Source: Vitellaria paradoxa (Eukaryota > Streptophyta > Magnoliopsida > Ericales > Sapotaceae). From it: a stretch of 64,000 nt of DNA. The stretch's first letter is position 1. Each line of letters begins with the position of its first letter. Position numbers and translations under genes: made by a program. Shown here piece by piece: positions 47,101 through 58,598 of this stretch. The notes under the pieces were generated by a model, which was not told the DNA's origin, made no database searches, and worked only from the letters and a program-made list of their open reading frames with translations. The stretch spans positions 11,789,520-11,853,519 of the forward strand of contig CM034234.1 in assembly GCA_019916065.1 (NCBI GenBank), in the 5' to 3' direction.

Positions 47101-50100
47101 GCACAGACAGAGATCATAATTTGAACCGGGAAAAAAGAAAAGAATGCTGTGGATCAGACTAGCAGAAAACAGGAAAATGCTTTTGCAAAATAGAGTCAAC
47201 CTTGTTTATCCACAATCACCCATTAGGTTGCTTATTTAGACAAATTACTGTCGAACTTTTCTTTTGCAACTACTATTTTCTTGAGTCTTGTAAGTGTGAT
47301 CACTCAAGAGCCTTAGCCTTTACTCAAGTAATTAACATTAAAGTACTTAGAACCTAATTCGAAACTCATTACAAATTTAAACTTCAACAAACTTGAGTTT
47401 TAAACAGTGACAACAGAAAGCATGAGAATTAGCACAATTTTGGATCTAACAGTACATAAATTAGAATTCTCCTAAATCAATATTTTCTATAATCTAAGGG
47501 ACAAAAATAGGTAAAGGGACAGAAATGAATTTTGGATCTAGCACGGTTATGGTAAAGGGACAGAAATAAAACTGCACAAAATAGGTACAAAATAGGTACA
47601 CCGACTAACAATTTCAAATAATATGATGACATGACACGAAGAGGCATGTAAAAGAATAAATATATATCCATATATGCATGAAAAATATAACTATTTATTC
47701 ATTTTGATATTAAAATGACATTTATCTTTTATTTGTATTTATTCAAATATATACATTCATGAACAAATTAGAAGTTTGGGTTTTAAAATTACCAAATTAA
47801 AAATAATAATAATAATAAAGACAAAGGATTAATTGATATAAATTAATTTGTTTTCATCTTATTATTTAATTCTAAGTTTTTTTATTCAAAATTATAATGT
47901 GTTCTTTATTTATGTATGTTATGGATTCGTGTTTATTGTTAGAAGAGTGTTCAATTCTAAAAAAATAAAATATAATTGGACATGTATAGACAAGTGTTAA
48001 TGTCAATATGCAACCATCCTAGAAGTTTCTCTTCTAAGTCTATGATTATGCAAAATCAAGGGAAAAAGAGAATAGAAGAAAATTTTAAACATCTAATGCA
48101 TGGGTCAGTCACTGTGGTATGTAATTTGGTGTTTTTTAATGAAAGAGAAATTGTTACCGACTGAATATCCACAAACGTTAGCAAAATATTTAGTTAGGTT
48201 AACTTTTAATCTCTATCCTTTCTGTCCAACGCACTATTCTACAAATATTCAATTAAAACTATTCTTTTTGAAAGAGAAGTTTTCAAAGAAGGGTCCACAA
48301 AGCCATTGCTATACCAATCTCTTGCGTTAGGAAGGGAGTGCAGGGTATAGACCCAACCTACAGTTTTATCATTTAACCTACATCCTCGTGCATGTTAGCT
48401 CAATATTTCACCATTGCACAAGCAATGCCTTTTGACCAGGCATATTCACACGGAAAAAAAAAAAAATTTTTGATACATTCAAAAGGCATACAACATAGAA
48501 TGAAGAACTTCATTCAAACTAACATCCATTAACTGCAAGTAGACATTTACCTGAGTGATAGCACCGAAGCTGCCAAGAGTAATGTTAGGAATGAAGTAAG
48601 GAATGCCTATTTTTACTTTCTTTGGGAAAGCAGCCAAAAAATGCCCAGCTTCCTGCAACAAATAAACGTTCTCATTTACAGATATATACAATAACTAATT
48701 GGCAAAATAGAAAAAGTTACTTGGAGGAAAACATTAATGGCTTGTTATGCTTGTGTTTTCTTTCCTGATTTATTATTTTTTTTTTTTCAAAAATTATAAG
48801 ATGTAAAAAGTTTTTGAAAATTGTTCTCAAATCAAGGATCAAAATGAAAATACAAAATATGGGTTTTGTAGATGGAAGCTATTCCCACTTCAACAACTCT
48901 TTAGGAAAAACAAAAACCAGGAAACATGTAATGTGACCAAACATTGGTGCAGTTACATGTAGAAGAAAACAAATTTCAGCAATAAATGAATAAAACAAGC
49001 ACAAGTTATGACATTCTCTTTTCCACATGCATTATGAGAAATTCAAGACAGATCAGCTTCTAACAATCACATGCACTGAATGCTCAACGTATGCATAACC
49101 ACCTAAGGGAACAAGAATAAAATTTTAATGGTTGCCAACTTGAGATGGTGACGCTTTACTTGGGACAATCCAAAGTAAATGACAAAAGCAGTCTCTTTAA
49201 ACCAGGAGATTGTCAAAGTATGTAAATCTCTAATTATGAGTGCTTCAGTAGCCGACCCCACCTAGTGGGAAAAAGGCTTGGTTTGGTTTGGTTTATGAGT
49301 ACTTCATTGAGCTTCATCTGCACAAGAAACAAAAACACTTGCATAGAAGAGCAGTAAGTTTAGTACCTCTCATTCAACTCCGTTTAAGAAAATTTTCTAA
49401 GCTGGTGAGCCAAGATAGAGAGCCACATGATAATGTCTAAGAAATTCCAACAACTATCTGATTGATGACTTTGGAGATTACTCTTCAGAATCAGAACTTC
49501 AAAAACGATTAGCAGGAAAGATCACAAAATACATAGTTGATAGAAAGGGAAGTTCAGTGGACAAAATGGGCAGGGGGAAATTCCAGCCATGTTGCTTTTT
49601 ATTTTTATTTTTTTCCAGGCACTAGTTTGTATTATGTACAAAACAAGAAAACTATTGCTGATAAAAGGGGAGCCTATGGCCAAAAAAATGGGGTTCCTTT
49701 GTGCTTATCTTTCAATTATTTTTATTTTATTTATTTATTTTCTCGAATCCTATGAATAATATCATATTCAATCTCTCCATTTGCATGAATAATTGATTAA
49801 ACATATTGAAAATTATAATTTTTTGGCACTTCCTCAATTTTCACTATGCTCTCATTCCTAGTATAAATTTTACTGAATTTACAACACACTCTTTTTTAAT
49901 CCTACTTACTCTAAAACCTCTGAAGTGTACCTTCAAAGTTCTAACTTATAGTTAACTCCAGACCTAATTTCATCTACCAATGCAATATTATCTGTGAACA
50001 ACATACATAGAAGATATCATCTTGAATAAATTTAGTAAGCTCTTCTATAACCAAAGTGAAAAGATAAAGATTTAAAGTGGATTTTTGGTGTAGACAAATT

Positions 50101-50272
50101 ACAATTGAAAAATCATTTGTATCACCTCCAACAATTCTTACATTGGTAATTGCTCCATTATACATATCCTTGGCCACTTTAATATAATTCATGGCAATTC
50201 CTCTCTTTCCAACATTTGCCATAAAATTTCATTTGGGACCTTATCTTTTGAAAAAATAAAAATAAAATAGTG

Positions 50273-50309
<37 letters not shown>

Positions 50310-53300
50310 TGTATATAACTATCTCACAGGGATAATTTTTGGTATAAATTTCTGGTAGACAAAGATAATATCTAGGCTAGTTTATTTTATAAGCTTAAGG
50401 CCTTATAATGCTATGATAAGAAATGATGAAAGAAGAAGTTCAGAGGAACTATTTTCTGCATAAAGCTCAGCACATGGCACAGTAATTTACAAGAAAAAAA
50501 ATTATAAAGGAGAAACAATCAATTGACAAAATAACAGGAAAATAGACAACCCTTCTTACATGAAATAGCTGAATCCCCAAGACTCCATACGCCAAGGGAA
50601 GAGCAGAGTCCACAAATGGTAATAGAAGCTGCATATCAGGTGGTTCAATGGCGTTCGGATCTGTGTAGTACTTAACTACCTCAGGTGGAAGCCTATTTAT
50701 CTGCTCCACGAATAAGAGAAATTAAGATTACATATTGAATAGTAAAAAAAAAAAAAAGACATGAGAAAATTAGAAAAGAAAAGGGGGAGTGTCACATTTT
50801 TATCAACCAATACAATAATGTCAAAGGATATAAGCAATTAGCAATACCTGAGACGCAATTCCTAGCTCCACAGAGGAACCAATAGTGAGGAGGAACAACA
50901 AAAGAGCAATCACGTATTGCCATAGTGTTGTAGGCCCAGGTTCTGAAACCTCTTTGCGCAGCATACCAAAACTGACACGTGGCCCACCACGTGGGTCTGG
51001 TCCTTCAGAATTGGGTTCCTCCACCATAAATAGATTGTACTTATCGCCCATGAGTTCAGCCAGTTGACTCTGGAGTTTTGCAAAAATCTCCTCCCTTTTT
51101 CCCCTTAGGTTGCCAAGAAAAAGAATGCCCTCTCCTAGATCTCCAAATGGCTCTTCTTTGGTCACCCAGAAGGTAGAATAGCCAAAAAGCTTTTCCTTAA
51201 TAAGCTTTACATCATTAGGATCAACCTTCTCTGGTCCAAGGAGTTCCATCAATTTGAAAGAATCAACTTGGAAATTATTATAAGCTGGTCCAACAGGTGA
51301 AATTGTCGGTGGCTGAAGCAGGAAAAAAAAATAAATTAGAATCAGTATTGGTCGTGTATGCGTAAATCTCTCCCTATTGGTTTCCCTCGTTGCCAAACTA
51401 TATACTTAATCATCTGTTACTCGGCAAATATTAGGTTAATTGCCTTTACACCCCCTGTACTTAGGCCGAAAATCACTTAGACCTCCTCGACTTCATTATT
51501 ATGCATTAATACCCCCTATACTGTTCACTAAAGTGCAAACATTGACGGTGTCACGTTAACATGTAAAAAGACAAACTACGCTTCACTCATTTCCCTACAT
51601 CAACATCCTGCATTTAGTCCCTTCTCTTCTCTCAGCCTGAATTTAACACTTCACTATTGATGAACACAAAACCCAGAATCATCTCCAAAAATCATCTCCC
51701 AAACTCAGAATCATCTGTGTGTATATATATATATATGCACAAAAATATCAAAATCTCAAAATTCCAAATCATCTATGTATATATACATATATATCTTAAA
51801 TCACTATCACGGCTAGATATGGGCTAAGACCCAGAGAGAGAGAGGGAGAGAGAGAGAAAAAGTTGGGTTTGCTGAGACCCAGATAAAGAAGAGAGAGACA
51901 AAGAAAGAAAAAGGGGTCTTAGATATATATATATTGATGAATGTCATGAGTGTAATCCTGCGTCATATGGATGGCAATTACGCAAAAGGTAGCCGAAGGA
52001 ACAAACAATTAACTAGCTCCGCCAAAGAGTGCGCCAAGCAATTAAAGATGTAACAAACAATTAGCTAGCTTTGCCAAGAGTGACCGGAATAACAAAATGC
52101 ACCGAGAAGTGCGGTCGGAATTGCAAGAGTTCCATGGCTTGGTTCGCTGGAAGCTCTAGTGGTGAAAGAACTCCCAACTTCAGGCAACACCGTCATTAAT
52201 CTTTGAGTTTCTTCACCGAATTGAAGGGCTTCGCTTCCAATTTCTTTATTTTTGCAAGGAAAATCCAAAATAACCAGCTTGGGTATTGGAATTTTCTTGG
52301 GTTGGAGAGGGACGTCATGAGAAGGTTCTTGATGTCATAGAATTGGGCTATGGATATTAGGTTTTGGAGATCAAAAGCTTTGGTCTTGGATGGAAGATGA
52401 CCAGTTCTGATAAGAGAGAGAAGGATCGAGAACAGTTTAGGGTCTCTGTCAATGAAGGGCACAACACCATCACGATCGGAAGAACCAATAGCTTAAGAAA
52501 AGAGAGATTTTAGAAATTAATCCACAAAATAGCCCTAACGGAGGATATATAATGTGGGGAAAGATTTTTTGAGAGATCTGTGTTGAAGGAGAGGAGATTT
52601 TTGAGGAATTGTTTTTGCTGTTAATGTTAGATTTAGTAATATATATAATTAAGATTACTATCTCATTTCTTATTTTGTATATCCTATCATAATTAGGATT
52701 ACTATCTCTAATCAGGATTAAAATTATTGTCCTCTTATATAAGGGACCTTGTAATCTTGTATTCTTACACACAGAAATCAATATTAATACATAATTCTTT
52801 TTTACTTCAAAAAAAAAGGGGGGGTGACAGTAAGATAAACAAGACTACCAACAAGCTGACGATATAGAGTCGCATCAGTTAAAGGTGCACCATCAAGAGG
52901 AGTAAGATGGAGTTGTAGATCAATCGGAGTAGTAGCAGTCTTGCAATCAGAAATACCAGCCCGTGTCAAAAGATCAGAAGTATACTTAGCTTGAGAGAGA
53001 AAGTAACCAGAAGAATCACGGAAGATCTCCAAACCCAAGAAATAATTGAGAAAAACCCCAAATCTTTCATCTCAAATTGGCGACTGAGAAATTGTTTGAA
53101 ATGAGAAATACCAACACTGTCATCCCCAGTAATAATCATATCGTCCACATAAAGAAGAAGAAGAACAGAACCAACTGTAGTGGTGCGGACAAACAGAGCA
53201 GAGTTATATGAACAGTAAATCTAAATTCACGAATAGTAGAGCTAAACTTTGCAAACTAGGCGCGAGGAGCCTGTTTCAGTCCATATAGCGCTCGACGAAA

Positions 53301-55004
53301 CTTGCAAACATGAGAAGATGGAACAGAGGAGCCTAGAGGAGGCTGCATATAGACTTTCTCAGTAAGATCACCATTTAGGAAAGCATTTTTAACATCCATT
53401 TGATAAAGATCCCAGTTACGAGCAGCAGAAATAGCAAGTAAACTGCGAACGGATGTAAGCCTAGCAACGGGAGCAAAAGTTTCTTCATAATCAATGTCAT
53501 ACTCCTGAGTGAAACCACGAGCAACAAGACGAGTTTTGTGTTGCTCAATGGAACCATCTGAACGGGTTTTGATTTTGTAAATCCATTTGCAACTAATAGC
53601 AGTCTTCCCAGGAGGGAGAGGAACCACATCCCAAGTATGAGTTTTCTCAAGAACCTGTAACTCATCATCCATAACTTGCTGCCATAAAAGGTTAGTACAA
53701 GCCTCACGGTAGGAAGAAGGTTCGTAAGTAGAAAAGGCAGCAGAACAAACAATATAATCACGAGGACGAACAGAAGGAATCCTAATCCTAATAGGAGATA
53801 GTAATCCTAATTATGATAGGATATACAGAATAAGGAATGAGACAGTAATCCTAATTATATATATTACTAAATCTAACAATTAAAATCTCAGGAAAGAAGA
53901 AAAAAAGTTGGAGGAGAGAGAGTATGAATGATAGTGAAGCTTTACAAGATATGAATCACGAAAGAGGAGGAAGAACAGCAAAGGAGAAGAAGGATTCCAA
54001 GGGGAATTTTTGTTTATTCAATTTGATATATTTTTTTGGATATTGCATTATTGCACATTTGATACGTGTGTATCTCACGAGCTGTTACTTTTAACAGTTC
54101 CGTCCATTTTTGCATTTTAGTCATGAGTACAACGAATATTAGTGCATAATAACGAAGTGTAGGGGGTATAAGTGATTTTGACTCCGAGCACACAGGAGAT
54201 ATAAAGGCAATTACCCCACAGATATTCTGGAAAATACAATAGTACAGACTTCCCTAGTACTACATTCAAATACGTATTCTCATTCACAGTTTTTTCATCT
54301 TATGACCAGCAGTTCTAAAGAGTTGATTTTGGTTCTAATGTCCATTATCAAACCAAATTGTTTCAATGAACTTGGCTTTTGGATGCACACAAAACTAACT
54401 TAAAAAAACACTCAGTTGATTGAGGAATATTTTGAGGATTTCAACAGAAATTGGTTTCTATAATGCGAATTTCCTTCCCCTGCTTCCGACTACAAAAACA
54501 ATTCCAAACAGCGGTTACTTTTTTTTTTTTTTGTTCACTTCACTTTCAGCTACCAAACAGATTTCATTCTCATAATTCCTTCCCGGATTATGTACAACAT
54601 CACTTCAACGCACAAATTAACCAAAAGAACAAACAAACTGAGAGAGAGAGGAAAATTACCCTTGACGAAATAGAAGCCGGCAAATTCTCCGAATCAAAAT
54701 CACCACTACTCCGTCCTCTCTCTTCTGCTTCGTCCCGTGATGTTGCAGTCGCCAAATTCGAATCTTTTGAAGCATTTTCGCTGCTCTCTCCGTCACTATC
54801 ACCATCCCCGTTCGCACCAAAACACCTAAACCTACCAAAATTCCTATCCAAAATTCGTCGCTGCCTCTTTGACAACTCTTTGCACAAAAAACACTTGCTC
54901 TTTCGCTCCAATAGTTCAATTCTTTTCGCAGAAGCACCGCCAATCGGACTCCAACGGAGCTTCAGGTTCACAGGGCTGAAAGTGCAGCTCGTAAGCGTTC
55001 CCAT
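44168..55004 (-). CDS. EGY2: Plastid site-2 protease family zinc metalloprotease EGY2
   Basis: Ten minus-strand exons: 54660-55004, 50848-51312, 50560-50700, 48551-48652, 46753-46964, 45723-45773, 45580-45649, 45057-45125, 44461-44511, 44168-44326. They total 1665 bp, 554 residues, matching the family. The first 115 residues are a Ser/Arg-rich chloroplast transit region. GNLR (about 182-185) is the EGY-specific motif. The zinc-binding HEAGH (317-321) spans the exon 3/4 junction, and the third ligand motif LDGGR is at 455-459. Several hydrophobic helices fit a polytopic thylakoid membrane protease. EGY proteins act in chloroplast development and in turnover of photosystem-associated proteins; EGY2 keeps the HExxH motif. 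All catalytic residues are present. Intron 1 (3.3 kb) contains a MULE-like transposon, and intron 3 a 46-bp LINE end. All exon phases close. Confidence 0.96.
49248..49293 (+). mobile_element. Ultra-short 3' end of an RTE-type LINE with 13-bp TSD
   Basis: The insert contains AGCCGACCCCACCTAGTGGG, an A run, 'ggcttgg' and a short TTTGG repeat tail. This is the 3' signature I associate with plant RTE-clade LINEs. It is flanked by TATGAGTGCTTCA (49235-49247) and TATGAGTACTTCA (49294-49306), one mismatch in 13. Only 46 bp were inserted, an extreme 5' truncation. It lies in EGY2 intron 3. Confidence 0.75.
50276..50310. repeat. (TA)n(GA)n microsatellite
   Basis: A TA run followed by a GA run in EGY2 intron 3, 250 bp from exon 3. 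Confidence 0.9.
52265..52483 (-). pseudogene. Captured BTB/POZ gene fragment inside the MULE
   Basis: One minus-strand frame reads SSDRDGVVPFIDRDPKLFSI, then LLSLIRTGHLPS and KAFDLQNLISIAQFYDI followed by a LxNP motif. This matches the BTB/T1-like domain of plant BTB/POZ proteins with WD40-like C-termini (the At5g41330/At3g09030 type, from memory). The match begins after the N-terminal third of the domain and stops after it, so it is a fragment, not a gene. It is in the same orientation as EGY2. Confidence 0.75.
52625..53878 (-). mobile_element. Copia fragment bounded by inverted LTR ends, nested in the MULE
   Basis: The plus strand at 52625 starts TGTTAGATTTAGTAATATAT. The minus strand at 53878 starts with the same sequence, and similarity extends inward for about 100 bp on both sides, so two LTR 5' parts face each other. 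Between them, on the minus strand, is a reverse transcriptase segment (52802-53770). Flanks are GTTAA and ATTAA (4 of 5 identical). The left LTR part runs on through TATATAAGGGACC to an A run. Confidence 0.7.
52802..53770 (-). pseudogene. Copia reverse transcriptase remnant
   Basis: Contains CKWIYKIKTRSDGS, ARGFTQEYDIDYEETFAPV and QMDVKNAFLNGDL, then YGLKQAPRA, a frame-shifted LYVDDMIITGDD and the LVGSLVYLT segment, where it stops abruptly. Stops and frame changes occur near 53255, 53160 and 53040. It is a different family from the SUVR3-intron element. Confidence 0.9.
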
Positions 55005-55384
55005 TAAAAATGAAGTTTCAATCCAAGATAAGACCTATACGTACGTATATTTGTGTGCTTTACGTGTACATGTGAAACGTAAATTCGATATTAATCGCCT
55101 AATTGGAGAGGCTCAAATGGGTATGACGACTCCGACTGGTCTGAGATAGATAGGAAGAAGCGTAGAACGCCTGGCCCCTTTGGCTGTGACAGCATGTCTT
55201 CTACGCCAGATTTTTAAAAACAAAAATATCCATATGCGTTTTGCAAATTATAACTATTTTTAATATCCATTTTAAATTATAGTTAAAAATTTCAAAAAAA
55301 ATAATGATAATTCTTTAATTGAAATTTTCCTTTTAATAAATTAAACATTTAAATTTTTAACTGTTAATGCGTGTTTTATATATA

Positions 55385-55540
55385 GGCCCCGTTTGGGACA
55401 TCAAAATTCATTAAAATTTATAAATTTTAACTAATTTTTTATACTTTATTCCAATTAAATTTTTTTACGTATCACCTTTATAACATATCTTTTTATTTTT
55501 ATTATATTTTTTGTTAATTTTTTATCAACCAAAAACATCC
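55385..55540. mobile_element. Small MITE, copy 2 of the 146-158 bp family
   Basis: GGCCCCGTTTGGG at the left and CCAAAAACATCC at the right, flanked by ATA. The interior 'aactaattttttatac', 'ttccaattaaatttt' and 'tatcacctttat' matches 17921-18078. Confidence 0.7.
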
Positions 55541-55997
55541 ATAAATTCTATGATACATATCGTGGAAATATTCTCTAGATATTATATATCTTTTTTCTGT
55601 TAATTCAATTTTATTTTATCTATCAAAATTAAAAATTTTTAGATGTATAAACTTTATTATATGCTAGTGCAAAACTCGTTACATCTATGATAAAAATTAT
55701 AATAATTAAAATTTTTAGATATGTATTTTTTTTTTTTTTACAATATTGAACTATTTTAACCTCCACATAATTGATATGAATTTCTGAAAATCACCTGTTA
55801 ATTAATGGCAAATGAGAAAATATGTAACATAATATAAATAATAGGGATATTCAGTGTAATTTTGACGGTCAAATGAAACACCGATACACTTTCGTCAGAG
55901 GTAAAATTTATAACAAAATAAAAAAAAAATAGGGATGTTTAATGTAATTTTAGAAAACCATGGGAGTATTATATATTCTTTCAATCCAACCAACTAA

Positions 55998-56294
55998 GGC
56001 TTCATTTAGTTTGTAATTTTTCTCTGAAAAATTCTATAAATTTCTGTTACCTTTATATCACATCAACTTTTTTCTTTTACTGCACGTATTACGAACTCTC
56101 AATTTATCTTAATTTATCGCAATTTACCTCATTTTTTCTTACTCCAAACGAAGCCAAGTGTGTGTTTGGAGTGAAAAAAGTGAGATAAATTGAGAATTCG
56201 TAATGCGTGCAGTGAAAGAAAAAAGTTGATGTGATATAAAGTTAACAGAGATTTATATAATTTTTTGTAATTTTTTTACAAATCAAACGGAACC
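55998..56294. mobile_element. Foldback MITE: near-complete 297-bp hairpin
   Basis: Two arms of about 140 bp are inverted copies of each other. For example 'tttatatcacatcaac' and 'tgcacgtattacgaa' in the left arm match the reverse complement of 'gttgatgtgatataaa' and 'ttcgtaatgcgtgca' in the right. Only a few bases separate the arms near 56150-56160. Termini are GGCTTCATTTAG and CAAACGGAACC, and both flanks are TAA (55995-55997 and 56295-56297). Confidence 0.85.
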
Positions 56295-56639
56295 TAAGTA
56301 GTCAGCGTAATTTATTCTTAAAAAATAAAACATCAATGTTTTCTTAAAAACAAATATAACGAGCCCATTCAATACAAATAAGTTGAAAATAATTCCCAAC
56401 GGTGAAAGTACTCTACAAAAGAAATAAATGCCTTAATTATAAATAATGTTATAAGGTGGTGTTTGGAAATGTTTAAAAAATAAAAAAATGGTGTTAAAAA
56501 ATAACATATGTCAAAATTTAATTAGAAGGAAGTTGAGAACTTTTAGAATTTTTAGAAAATTTTAAAATAAAAAAAAATTAAACTCTAAACGGAGCTTAAG
56601 TCTACTAATTTGTTCAAAAGTTCAAATCGTTACTATTTA

Positions 56640-56785
56640 GGAGGCATTTGATTTGTCAAAATTAACCAGAATTTGTTAACTTTTTGTACTTTCTTCCAAT
56701 CAAATTTTATCACATATTACTTTTATATTAAATATTTGTATTTTTACTATATTTTTTTGTTAAGTTTTTACCAACCGAATATCCC
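56640..56785. mobile_element. Small MITE, copy 3 of the 146-158 bp family
   Basis: GGAGGCATTTGATTTG at the left and CCGAATATCCC at the right, flanked by TTA on both sides. It shares 'ttttgtactttcttccaat' with copy 1. Confidence 0.75.
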
Positions 56786-57356
56786 TTAAAATATCAAACA
56801 CACTCTAATTGAACTATTTTAAGAGAGTGTTTGGAGAAAAAAAGTTTTGTTGAAAAGAATAATAAAAATATAAAGATTCGATGTAAAAGTAATATATGTT
56901 GAAATTTAATTAAAAAAAATACAAAATTTTAGTAAATATCGATGCACCCCTAAGTGCATAATTCATGTATTCAAATAACATCAAAAAATTAATCAATGTA
57001 TCAAGTTAAAAAATTAAGCGATAGCTTGCTTTTTCAGAACGTGATGCCCCTTATTCTCTAGGTTGGCAAACAAATCCGTTTCTTATTTATTTTGGAAGAA
57101 TAAAAAGAATAACTGAAAATAAAAAATAAAAAACAAAAATTATTAAAAAAAAAAGGCCCTTTGAGTTTACACCGCCTTTGCGTTTAACTTCGCTTGCCAA
57201 TGACGCAAAATTCCCAACGGTCTCCATTCATTGTCTTTGCCTACCAAACCATTCCTGAAAATCAGTAGCCCTACTATATAACAAAGATCCATCCCCAAAA
57301 GCGCGCACTTTTCTTCCTTCGTTTCGAAGGAAGAGACTGATTGAAGCGAGCGAGTG

Positions 57357-58565
57357 ATGGGCTCTTCTGCTGCTGCTTCTCGTCTTCTTTTTTCTCTCGC
57401 AGTTTTGCTCTCTATCATTTCATGCCCGAGTGATGCGACTGAATTCAAAGGTAATTGTACTTCGCATTCCTTCCCTACCCAGAACCCTTGGTTTGTTTGC
57501 CCAGAATCCGGAGGAAAAAAATGGGAAAATACGAGTGGGGTTATTTGTTCTGTTAGAGTTTATATGATTATAGGTTGCATTTTTCTTTCTTTACCCTGCA
57601 TCTTCTTAGCCCCCTAACGGGGGTTTAGGGCTTCGGCCTGCAGCTTTTGTTTTATTGATTTGGTGTAATGGTTGAACGGAGCGTGATCTTCAAGCAGTTT
57701 TAGGCTTTAATACTGTTGAATCCAGGAGATTCAATTTTTTAACTTTCTTTTTTCATGTCAACAATTTAATTTCAGAAGGCTCTTTCGCTCGGCGATTATT
57801 TACTAGATGTTTATAATGGGGGTAAGACTGCATGCCCCCTCCCAAACCCCACATAAATGGAAGCGTTGTGCATTTGTAATGACTATATTATGAGGGGCTT
57901 TGGAGCGTCGAAAAACAAAATAAGATAAAGTGTGATTTGGGTAAAATTTTGGTGTTTGGATCTCAGCCACTAAATTACGTTTTTTAGAGATAAAATAGTG
58001 CCAAAAATCCGCTCAAATGGATTTCAGTATAAACTTTTTTACTTTTGCGTCAAAATTTTGGATTTTAAATCTAATGGATTTTTTAGTCCGTTTCAATGGA
58101 TTTATGTCAAAATTTTTTGAAAGTGGTTGAAAAATTTTGGGATTCATAGAAAAGTTATTAGAGTTTGTGGAAATATTATTAGAGTTTGTAAAAATTTGTT
58201 GGGATATATAGATATATATAAATTTATAGAAATTTCACAAGGTAGGCAAAATATGTTAGAGAGTTTTAGAGATTTTGAGAATTTTTTTGAGATTTTCTGG
58301 CATCTCCGGCTCTCCAAACACACTCTTGGTCAATATTTGAGTAGAGGGCTCCTTTAATTTGGCAATTCTTTACTAGATGTTTATAATGGGGTAATATTGC
58401 ATATATTTTACCTCCCAAGTGAGAGTCTTGTGCACTAGGCCGTTGTTTTTAATAGTTTTATTATTAATAAGGCATTAAGGGGAGACAACCTAAATACATA
58501 TGATCTAAAGAACCATGTGTTCCACAAAAGATAAAAATTAAATTAATCCAGACCCCCCACCCCCC

Positions 58566-58598
<33 letters not shown>

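Larger units (their letters stand above)
51434..54218. mobile_element. MULE-like (Pack-MULE-type) transposon in EGY2 intron 1
   Basis: Long imperfect terminal inverted repeats. The left starts GGTTAATTGCCTTTAC; the right, reverse complemented, starts GGGGTAATTGCCTTTAT. Both continue through 'aaatcactta', 'ttattatgca' and a looser match for about 150 bp. The flanks CAAATATTA (51425-51433) and CAGATATTC (54219-54227) agree at 7 of 9 positions. A 9-bp duplication and long inverted repeats indicate a Mutator-like element. No transposase is present. It contains a BTB/POZ gene fragment and a nested Copia fragment. Confidence 0.75.
55005..57356. other. Intergenic between divergent EGY2 and PNET2-like genes
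   Basis: This is a dense MITE cluster: 55385-55540, 55998-56294 and 56640-56785 with defined ends. Relatives with GTTTGG edges lie at about 56456-56598 and 56822-56950 without clear ends. The promoter side of each gene is within the outer 300 bp. Confidence 0.6.

Noticed and set aside
52065..52268. Separate 67-codon gene downstream of the BTB fragment
   Set aside because: No recognisable domain; it overlaps the captured fragment in another frame inside a transposon.
53256..53672. Functional reverse transcriptase
   Set aside because: The frame is interrupted by stops and frame changes and truncated at both ends within a nested insertion.
54451..55149. 232-codon plus-strand open frame
   Set aside because: It is antisense to EGY2 exon 1 and its leader; the minus-strand frame matches a known protein with correct splice phases.
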